Source: an uncultured Lachnospiraceae bacterium
GTDB lineage: Bacteria > Bacillota > Clostridia > Lachnospirales > Lachnospiraceae
Reading direction: 5' to 3'
DNA: 27,575 nt
Assembly: GCA_910584205.1 (NCBI GenBank)
Contig: CAJUAA010000045.1
Coordinates: 3,682 to 31,256, forward strand
Both the position numbers and the translations under genes were made by a program. Of the stretch, positions 22,559 through 27,575 are shown piece after piece (position 1 is the stretch's first letter; every line of letters starts with the position of its first letter). Under the pieces are notes generated by a model. That model saw nothing but the letters and a program-made list of their open reading frames with translations, was not told the DNA's origin and ran no database searches.

Positions 22559-23224
22559 ATGTTTTCGTTTCTGGTAAACGCAGAGGGCGGCCTGACGGCT
22601 GCCGGTTATGCGGCATGTGTGGCCGCGGGGATCATGCTGTTTCTGCTGGCGATCTATTTTGCAGGGAAAAGTTCGGAGAAGAACCGGATGTCCACAAAGC
22701 AGCTGATCTTCTGCGCGGCGTCCATGGCGCTCGCCTTTGTGACCTCGTACATTAAGATTTTCGAGATGCCCTGGGGCGGCAGCGTGACGCTGTGCAGCAT
22801 GCTTTTCATCGTCATGGCGGCCAACTGGTACGGCGTGAAGACGGGCGTTCTGGTAGGCCTTGCCTACGGAATCCTGCAGTTTATACAGGAGCCCTATGTG
22901 CTCTCGCTTTTTCAGGTATGCTGCGACTATGTACTGGCTTTTGCGGCTCTTGGGGTTGCGGGATTTTTCGCCAGAAGCCCGAAAGGACTGATCAAGGGCT
23001 ACGCCGCGGCGGTGCTGGCAAGAGGGGCCTTTCACGCGCTGGGAGGGTATCTGTACTGGATGAGCTATATGCCGGACAATTTCCCCCAGTCTCTGAAAGG
23101 CGTGTATCCCATCGTGTATAATTACAGCTTTCTGCTGGTGGAGGCTCTGATCACGGCGGCGGTCATCTCCGTGCCTGCAGTGTCGTCGGCGCTGAATCAG
23201 GTAAAGCGGACGGCCGTGTCTTAG
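22559..23224 (+). CDS. thiT: Energy-coupled thiamine transporter ThiT (ECF S component)
   Basis: A 221-residue membrane protein with about six hydrophobic segments. Hallmarks of ThiT are LAFVTSYIKIFEMPWGGSVTLCSMLFIVMAANWYGVKTG, AYGILQFIQEPYVLSLFQVCCDYVLAF and ARGAFHALGGYLYWMSY. The conserved Trp/Tyr-rich segments line the thiamine site. ThiT works with a shared ECF module (EcfA, EcfA', EcfT) encoded elsewhere. The start at 22559 is fixed by AAAGGAGG and the seven-T spacer. An in-frame ATG at 22505 lies inside the riboswitch and is rejected. Thiamine pyrophosphate should repress it through the upstream riboswitch. No thiamine kinase gene follows here. Confidence 0.95.
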   Translation: MFSFLVNAEGGLTAAGYAACVAAGIMLFLLAIYFAGKSSEKNRMSTKQLIFCAASMALAFVTSYIKIFEMPWGGSVTLCSMLFIVMAANWYGVKTGVLVGLAYGILQFIQEPYVLSLFQVCCDYVLAFAALGVAGFFARSPKGLIKGYAAAVLARGAFHALGGYLYWMSYMPDNFPQSLKGVYPIVYNYSFLLVEALITAAVISVPAVSSALNQVKRTAVS

Positions 23225-23405
23225 AATAGAGACTGCCTCCGGGCGGATAGGGAAAGGCGCAGGCTGGCTGCGGCGGGCGGTGCTGCTGCGGAGTGGGGGC
23301 GGAAAGGAGCAGGCTGGTATGCAGCCGGAAGCGGACGGCTGGCCCGGCAGCTGGCTGGCGGTTATGGATGGGGGCAGATTTGCAGCGGATTTTTCTTCTT
23401 AGTGC
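23225..23405. other. Gene-free G-rich intergenic segment
   Basis: No convincing gene or known RNA. The strand is rich in G, with the near-repeat GGAAAGG(C/A)GCAGGCTGG at 23251-23267 and 23301-23317 (16 of 17 bases, 50 bp apart). No purine riboswitch consensus is seen before guaA. Confidence 0.6.
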
Positions 23406-23434
23406 TTGCAAGGAAATGAGACATCACGTATAAT
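23406..23434 (+). promoter_or_regulatory. guaA promoter
   Basis: TTGCAA (23406-23411) and a perfect TATAAT (23429-23434) are separated by 17 bp, 31 bp before the start codon. The leader is short, leaving no room for a riboswitch. Confidence 0.85.
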
Positions 23435-23465
23435 ATTTTCAAATACACCGAGGAGGAAAAACGGT

Positions 23466-25007
23466 TTGGCAAGAGAAATGGTCATCGTTCTGGATTTCGG
23501 CGGACAGTATAATCAGCTGATCGCCCGCAGAGTCAGAGAATGCAATGTATATTGTGAAGTGCATCCATACACGTTAAGCCTTGAGAAAATAAAAGAAATG
23601 AACCCGAAAGGGATCATTTTCACGGGCGGCCCCAACAGTGTCTATGACGAGGCGTCGCCTCACTATCAGAAAGAAATCTTTGAGGCGGGAATTCCGATTC
23701 TGGGAATCTGTTATGGCTCCCAGCTGATTGCCTGGAGTCTGGGCGGCACCGTGGAGACGGCTCCGGTCAGCGAATACGGGCATACCAAAGTGGAAGTAGA
23801 CAAGTCCTCTGTTCTTTTTAAAGATGTGGAGTTTTCTACAGTGGCATGGATGAGTCATACGGACTATATCGCACAGGTTCCGGAAGAGTTCCGGGTGACT
23901 GCCAGGACGCCGGTCTGTCCGGTGGCGGCCATGGAATGTCCGGAACGCAGAATCTACGCAACGCAGTTCCATCCGGAGGTCATGCACACAAAGGAGGGGC
24001 ACAAGATGCTCCAGAGATTTGTGTATGATGTATGCGGATGCGCGGGAGACTGGCAGATGGGTTCTTTCGTGGAGGAGACGATCCAGCAGATCCAGGAGAA
24101 GGTAGGAGACGGAAAGGTGCTCTGCGCCCTGTCCGGCGGAGTGGATTCTTCTGTGGCGGCGGTGCTGTTGTCCAAAGCCATCGGGAAACAGCTGACCTGC
24201 GTGTTCGTGGACCATGGTTTGCTGCGTAAGAACGAGGGGGATGAGGTGGAAGCTGTCTTTGGACCGGAAGGCCCCTACGAGTTGAATTTTATCCGGGTCA
24301 ATGCGCAGCAGCGGTATTATGAAAAATTAAAAGGCGTTACGGAACCGGAACAGAAGCGGAAAATCATCGGAGAGGAATTTATCCGTGTCTTTGAGGAAGA
24401 GGCGAAAAAGATCGGAGCGGTGGATTTCCTGGTACAGGGAACCATCTATCCGGACGTCATCGAATCGGGCCTTGGAAAATCTGCGGTGATCAAATCTCAC
24501 CACAATGTAGGCGGCCTGCCGGACGTGGTGGATTTTAAAGAGATTATTGAGCCTCTCCGGATGCTGTTCAAAGATGAGGTGCGCAAAGCCGGTCTGGAGC
24601 TTGGAATTCCGGAATATCTGGTTTACCGGCAGCCGTTCCCGGGACCGGGACTGGGGATCCGGATTATTGGAGAAGTGACGGAGGAAAAAGTCCGGATCGT
24701 ACAGGACGCGGACTACATCTATCGGGAGGAGATCGCGAAAGCCGGACTTGATAAAGGGCTGGGACAATATTTTGCCGGCTTGACAAACATGCGTTCTGTC
24801 GGCGTCATGGGAGATTTCCGGACCTATGACTATGCGGTGGCGCTGAGAGCCGTAAATACCAGTGATTTTATGACGGCTGAGTGTGCGCAGATTCCATATG
24901 AAGTACTTTTTAAAGTGACCAGCCGGATCATTAACGAGGTGAAGGGAGTTAACCGCGTGGTTTATGACCTGACGAGTAAACCGCCAGGGACGATTGAGTT
25001 CGAGTGA
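23466..25007 (+). CDS. guaA: GMP synthase (glutamine-hydrolysing), TTG start
   Basis: A 513-residue cytosolic enzyme that aminates XMP to GMP with glutamine and ATP. The class I glutaminase domain has GGPNSVYDE, the nucleophile C82 (GICYGSQ) and H169/E171 (FHPE). The ATP pyrophosphatase domain has the P-loop SGGVDSS (223-229), then EFIRVFEEE, DFLVQGTIYPDVIESG, KSHHNVGGLPD and RQPFPGPGLGIRI. The start is TTG at 23466, nine bases after AGGAGG (23451-23456). The ATG at 23478 lies too far (21 bases). The protein ends PPGTIEFE, where most bacterial GuaA end IEWE. This fits an element inserted at the 3' end. Confidence 0.97.
   Translation: MAREMVIVLDFGGQYNQLIARRVRECNVYCEVHPYTLSLEKIKEMNPKGIIFTGGPNSVYDEASPHYQKEIFEAGIPILGICYGSQLIAWSLGGTVETAPVSEYGHTKVEVDKSSVLFKDVEFSTVAWMSHTDYIAQVPEEFRVTARTPVCPVAAMECPERRIYATQFHPEVMHTKEGHKMLQRFVYDVCGCAGDWQMGSFVEETIQQIQEKVGDGKVLCALSGGVDSSVAAVLLSKAIGKQLTCVFVDHGLLRKNEGDEVEAVFGPEGPYELNFIRVNAQQRYYEKLKGVTEPEQKRKIIGEEFIRVFEEEAKKIGAVDFLVQGTIYPDVIESGLGKSAVIKSHHNVGGLPDVVDFKEIIEPLRMLFKDEVRKAGLELGIPEYLVYRQPFPGPGLGIRIIGEVTEEKVRIVQDADYIYREEIAKAGLDKGLGQYFAGLTNMRSVGVMGDFRTYDYAVALRAVNTSDFMTAECAQIPYEVLFKVTSRIINEVKGVNRVVYDLTSKPPGTIEFE
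24991..25007 (+). other. Probable attachment-site side of an element inserted at the guaA 3' end
   Basis: The end of guaA is a known integration target for tyrosine-recombinase islands. Here a complete xis-int module begins within 850 bp of it. The altered last codons (TTC GAG replacing the expected TGG GAG) suggest that the left junction lies in this stretch. The right junction is outside the window, so the core repeat cannot be defined. Confidence 0.5.
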
Positions 25008-25017
25008 GAAGTAAAAT

Positions 25018-25058
25018 CCTCGCAAGTCTTGAAAAATCAAGGCTTGCGGGGACTTTTT
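25018..25058 (+). terminator. Intrinsic terminator after guaA
   Basis: CCTCGCAAGTCTTG (25018-25031) pairs with 25038-25051 with one or two G-U pairs, around AAAAAT, followed by five T. It starts 10 bp after the guaA stop. Confidence 0.92.
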
Positions 25059-25069
25059 AATTTGGCGGT

Positions 25070-25091
25070 GGGTACGATTTGGGTACAGATT
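25070..25091 (+). repeat. GGGTAC direct repeats at 11-bp spacing
   Basis: GGGTACGATTT (25070-25080) is followed directly by GGGTACAGATT (25081-25091). Short direct repeats near an element end are typical arm-binding sites of Tn916-type integrases, so these may be integrase or Xis sites. Confidence 0.45.
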
Positions 25092-25093
25092 TT

Positions 25094-25654
25094 TTAATCC
25101 AGATTATTGTTTATCAAACGGTGTTCTGTATCCTCCATAACTTGGTCATGGAGCTGCTGGATGCTGAGGTCGAAAAAGGCATCTCCATGCTGTTCGGGGT
25201 AAGTGTCCATCCAGCGGTCATAATCTGTTTCGGCTTTAATGAGAGCCTCCCCACGTTTTTTTGCATCTTTGATTTCATTGCATTTTTCTACATCTTCTAA
25301 AAATTTCTCGTAACGCTGACACCATGCGTTCATCAGCGTCAAGGTTTCAAAGCGTATTCCAACTGTATCATTACCTTCCTCGTCTTTGCACGCAAAAAGA
25401 TGTCCGTTGTACTGCCGAGCAATCTGGAATAAGCGGTGCATGGCTTTGATCATATCAAAATCAGAATTTTCCAATACTTCCGGATTAACGGCAAGGGCAT
25501 TTGCTATTTTTTCAAGGGATGATGGCTTGGGATTGCGTCTGCCGCTTTCGTAAGCACGAATATAGGCTTCGCTTGCACCAACTAATTCGCCTAACTGTTT
25601 CTGGGTAAGACCACGCTCTTTGCGGATACGGCGTATATTTTCTCCAACGGTCAT
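25094..25654 (-). CDS. XRE-family helix-turn-helix regulator of the mobile element
   Basis: A 186-residue protein. Residues 1-60 form a Cro/C1-type HTH (VGENIRRIRKERGLTQKQLGELVGASEAYIRAYESGRRNPKPSSLEKIANAL). The rest (KAMHRLFQIARQYNGHLFACKDEEGNDTVGIRF, then helical charged segments) is of unknown function and may be a sensor or dimer domain. The start at 25654 follows AGGAGG at eight bases. A longer frame upstream lacks support. It is divergent from the excisionase and integrase genes and probably represses their promoter, keeping the element integrated. The A+T-rich coding contrasts with guaA. Confidence 0.85.
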   Translation of the reverse strand: MTVGENIRRIRKERGLTQKQLGELVGASEAYIRAYESGRRNPKPSSLEKIANALAVNPEVLENSDFDMIKAMHRLFQIARQYNGHLFACKDEEGNDTVGIRFETLTLMNAWCQRYEKFLEDVEKCNEIKDAKKRGEALIKAETDYDRWMDTYPEQHGDAFFDLSIQQLHDQVMEDTEHRLINNNLD

Positions 25655-25738
25655 AAGTCTGCCTCCTAAAGTTTTAGCTGTATTTTTCACTAAATTAATC
25701 ATACCACATAAAGAGAAAAAGATAAAGCAAAAAAGATA

Positions 25739-25767
25739 TTGACAAGAAACAAAAGTTACGATATGAT
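25739..25767 (+). promoter_or_regulatory. Promoter of the excisionase-integrase unit
   Basis: TTGACA (25739-25744) and TATGAT (25762-25767) are separated by 17 bp, 58 bp before the excisionase start. It lies in the 171-bp divergent region facing the XRE gene, where XRE control is expected. Confidence 0.8.
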
Positions 25768-25825
25768 AAAAACGAAACATAAAGATACTGTACAGAAACA
25801 AATATTAAGAAAGAGAGGAAACAAC

Positions 25826-26020
25826 ATGAACGAAAAACTTTATTACAATGCCGCAGACATTGCGGCGATGCTTGGTATCAGCATGGGAAAGTCTTACAAG
25901 ATTCTGCGGGAAATGAACAGCGAATTATCTTCCAAAGGCTTTCTCACAATCGCAGGGAAAATCCCCATAGCCTATTTCAAAGAAAAATGGTACGGGGCGG
26001 CAAAGGAGGTAAGCGTATGA
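25826..26020 (+). CDS. xis: Excisionase-like small helix-turn-helix protein
   Basis: A 64-residue basic protein with LYYNAADIAAMLGISMGKSYKILREMNSEL, then FLTIAGKIPIAYFKEKWYG. This is the layout of Firmicute excisionases and MerR-like DNA-binding proteins found directly before integrases. It bends element ends to steer the integrase to excision. GAGAGGAA precedes the ATG at 25826. Its stop overlaps the integrase start (ATGA), so the two are translationally coupled. Confidence 0.8.
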   Translation: MNEKLYYNAADIAAMLGISMGKSYKILREMNSELSSKGFLTIAGKIPIAYFKEKWYGAAKEVSV

Positions 26021-27096
26021 GCTGTAATGCAAAGAAAGATCCAAATGGTACGTGGAGAATACAGTACCGATGGACGGATTGGACAGGAGCGAAAAAGAAA
26101 TCGCAGAAAAGGGGATTTAAGACAAAGAAAGAAGCGGAAGAATGGTATGCGCATTTCTTATTGCAGCAGTCCTCTGATCCGACAATGACGCTGGTTGACT
26201 TTTGGGAGATTTATAAGGCGGATATGGAAAAGCGTCTGCGGAAAACGACCATGAAACAGAAAGAATATGTGATGAACGATAAGGTTCTGCCTTACTTTGG
26301 CAATACGCCAATCAATGAAATCACAGCGCCTATGATAAGAAAATGGCAGGGTGAAATGATGGAGAAAGGCTTCAAGCCCACCTATCTGAAAACTATACAC
26401 AACCAGCTCAGTGCCATTCTGAATTATGCTGTCAATTTTTATGATTTGCGTTATAATCCATGCCGGAAAGCAGGAAGCATGGGAAAGAGCAGGGCGGATG
26501 AAAGACCATACTGGACTTTGGAGGAATTTCAGAAGTTTTCGGATGCGATTATGGATAAGCAGGATTCATGGGTTGCGTTTCAGATTTTATTCTGGACGGG
26601 AATGCGTTTGGGAGAATTACTTGCGCTTCAGGTAAAAGACGTAAATTTTGAGGAAGGCACGATTACGGTTGATGAATCCCTTGCGAGGATTGACGGGGAG
26701 GATTTGATTACAGCACCGAAAACAGAAAGTTCCATAAGGGTAATTACGATACACAGGGAATTGCAGGAAGTAATCAGAGAATATATTTCAACGCTCTATC
26801 GGGCGAGGGCAGGCACACGCCTTTTTGCAGGGAGGACAAAGAGCTTTTTTGAACATGAAATGGAGAGGGGGATTAAGCTGTCAGGCGTGAAAAAGATTAC
26901 TGTTCATTGTACCAGACACAGCCATGCAAGTATGCTCGTGCAGATGGGGTTCAGTCCTGTCGAGATTGCAAAACGGTTAGGACATGGAAAAGTTACTACT
27001 ACGATTGAAACATACTGTCATCAGTCTATGGATGCGCAGATAAAAATTGCGGACAGGCTTGGAAAAGTGGAGAGGGGTGAGGAAAGTGGCGTGTAA
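26017..27096 (+). CDS. int: Tyrosine-type site-specific integrase
   Basis: A 359-residue recombinase. It has an N-terminal AP2-like arm-binding domain (GTWRIQYRWTDWTGAKKKSQKRGFKTKKEAEEW) and a SAM-like core-binding domain at about residues 55-150. The catalytic domain holds R197 (TGMRLGE), K235 (APKTESS), H297 and R300 (HCTRH), H323 (LGH) and nucleophile Y333 (ETYCH). All six catalytic residues are present, so it is probably active. AAGGAGG lies seven bases before the ATG at 26017. It integrates and excises the element at guaA, by position. The closest type is the Tn916/phage-like integrase group of Firmicute ICEs. Confidence 0.95.
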   Translation: MSCNAKKDPNGTWRIQYRWTDWTGAKKKSQKRGFKTKKEAEEWYAHFLLQQSSDPTMTLVDFWEIYKADMEKRLRKTTMKQKEYVMNDKVLPYFGNTPINEITAPMIRKWQGEMMEKGFKPTYLKTIHNQLSAILNYAVNFYDLRYNPCRKAGSMGKSRADERPYWTLEEFQKFSDAIMDKQDSWVAFQILFWTGMRLGELLALQVKDVNFEEGTITVDESLARIDGEDLITAPKTESSIRVITIHRELQEVIREYISTLYRARAGTRLFAGRTKSFFEHEMERGIKLSGVKKITVHCTRHSHASMLVQMGFSPVEIAKRLGHGKVTTTIETYCHQSMDAQIKIADRLGKVERGEESGV

Positions 27097-27421
27097 GCGT
27101 GAAGCAAGGTTTCGGCGAAATACAATCGCATTTTGGCTGAGTGATGAGGAAAAAGTACAAGTGGAAGCGAGGATTATATTATCAGGACTTCCCAAAGGAG
27201 ATTATTACCGCAAAGCCATATTAGGACAGGAAGTGGCGGTAAATACCGGAAATTATATGTCTAACAGGGTTGCAAAGGTTTTGGAGCAGATATTGGAGCA
27301 TCTGAAAAATGGAAATACAGAAGATGAAGAATTGTTGCTGGAACTGATAAAGCAGTTGTTGGAAATCAGACAGAATAGAAATGCCCCTGCTGGTAACAGG
27401 AGCATTCCAGAAACAGATTAG
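27086..27421 (+). CDS. MobC-like mobilization accessory protein (probable)
   Basis: A 111-residue protein with a basic N-terminus and RRNTIAFWLSDEEKVQVEARIILSGLPKGDYYRKAILGQEV. This resembles the ribbon-helix-helix region of MobC relaxosome proteins, and a helical Leu-rich C-terminus follows. MobC proteins bind oriT and help the relaxase nick it. The start is taken as GTG at 27086, after GGTGAGGAAA and overlapping the integrase end by 11 bp. An ATG at 27047 is also in frame. No relaxase is in the window, so the role rests on family resemblance and context. Confidence 0.6.
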   Translation: MACKREARFRRNTIAFWLSDEEKVQVEARIILSGLPKGDYYRKAILGQEVAVNTGNYMSNRVAKVLEQILEHLKNGNTEDEELLLELIKQLLEIRQNRNAPAGNRSIPETD

Positions 27422-27457
27422 GCTGTTGACGCAGCTTAATCTGAGTGCAAAAAGGAC

Positions 27458-27504
27458 AAGCCTCTTTATATATATTTTGCAGATTTATTATAGCAGAGGC
27501 TTTT
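27458..27504 (+). terminator. Weak stem-loop after the MobC-like gene
   Basis: AAGCCTCT (27458-27465) pairs with AGAGGCTT (27495-27502), ending in TTTT, but the loop is 29 bases and A+T-rich. It may be a poor terminator or an attenuator before the next gene. Confidence 0.4.
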
Positions 27505-27533
27505 CCGGCTGAAAAGGAGGGAAAGCTGTAAAA

Positions 27534-27575
27534 TTGAATATTTTTTCAGAGGTAAAAGAACATCTGACGGCAAGG
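27534..27575 (+). CDS. Start of a CHC2-type primase-like gene (partial, runs off the window)
   Basis: Fourteen codons are visible from a TTG at 27534: L-NIFSEVKEHLTAR. This resembles the opening of CHC2 zinc-finger primases of Firmicute mobile elements (typically IF-KVKE-VT-RQAAE). AGGAGG (27515-27520) lies 13 bases upstream, a long spacing. The gene is cut by the window edge, so the zinc finger cannot be seen and the call depends on the short N-terminus. Confidence 0.45.
   Translation, partial: MNIFSEVKEHLTAR

Noticed and set aside
23225..23465. Guanine riboswitch before guaA
   Set aside because: No purine-riboswitch loop consensus is visible, and the promoter lies only 31 bp before the start codon.
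25655..25801. N-terminal hydrophobic extension of the XRE regulator
   Set aside because: The Phe/Cys-rich extension covers the divergent promoter region. AGGAGG stands just before the start at 25654.
1..27575. CRISPR array, tRNA or rRNA genes
   Set aside because: No regularly spaced short repeats with unique spacers were seen. No tRNA-like cloverleaf or rRNA stretch was recognized.

Overview
The window looks like a chromosomal segment of a spore-forming gut-type Clostridium, most likely Lachnospiraceae. Supporting signs are a SpoIIID gene, a TPP-riboswitch-controlled ThiT, strong AGGAGG ribosome sites, near-consensus sigma-A promoters, and a mix of GC-rich core genes with more A+T-rich accessory blocks. 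The lineage is inferred from gene content, not from a marker search.

Layout. (1) 1-3755: a 111-bp-period direct repeat, a two-domain carboxymuconolactone decarboxylase (CMD) family gene, a frameshifted and truncated lipoprotein (DUF362-like) pseudogene, and two tandem paralogous radical SAM genes divergent from an HxlR regulator. This part is flanked by a 30-bp imperfect direct repeat (889-918 and 3726-3755). (2) 3742-8196: an SPL-type radical SAM protein, a BlaI/BlaR1-type pair whose sensor lacks a penicillin-binding domain, a SAM methyltransferase, and a divergent Crp/Fnr regulator with a perfect palindrome between the last two. (3) 8271-21875: a large sugar-catabolic locus. (4) 22095-25007: spoIIID, TPP riboswitch plus thiT, and guaA. 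(5) 25070-27575: the left end of an integrative mobilizable element sitting against the 3' end of guaA (XRE regulator, excisionase, tyrosine integrase, MobC-like protein, start of a CHC2-type primase).

The sugar locus is the core of the window. The minus arm carries a DeoR regulator, an L-xylulokinase-like (LyxK) kinase and an SgcQ/BtpA-family protein. The plus arm carries an SgcE-like ribulose-phosphate epimerase, an UlaE-like L-xylulose-5-P 3-epimerase, an AraD-like L-ribulose-5-P 4-epimerase, an AraB-like ribulokinase, an FrlC-like sugar epimerase, and a complete ABC importer in the order ATPase, permease, permease, lipoprotein, as in lsr and rha transporters. A HAD phosphatase lies at the edge. 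The enzymes form a route L-xylulose -> L-xylulose-5-P -> L-ribulose-5-P -> D-xylulose-5-P, with a second entry through L-ribulose. No isomerase, dehydrogenase or glycosidase is present, so the imported substrate is probably a ketose or a ketose derivative. Homologues of two sgc-operon proteins (SgcQ, SgcE) combined with an ABC importer instead of the Sgc PTS make this a hybrid locus whose real substrate cannot be named from sequence. Phased A-tract repeats between the divergent promoters are the best candidate DeoR operators.

All family calls come from reading motifs and remembered family sequences. No database search was run.
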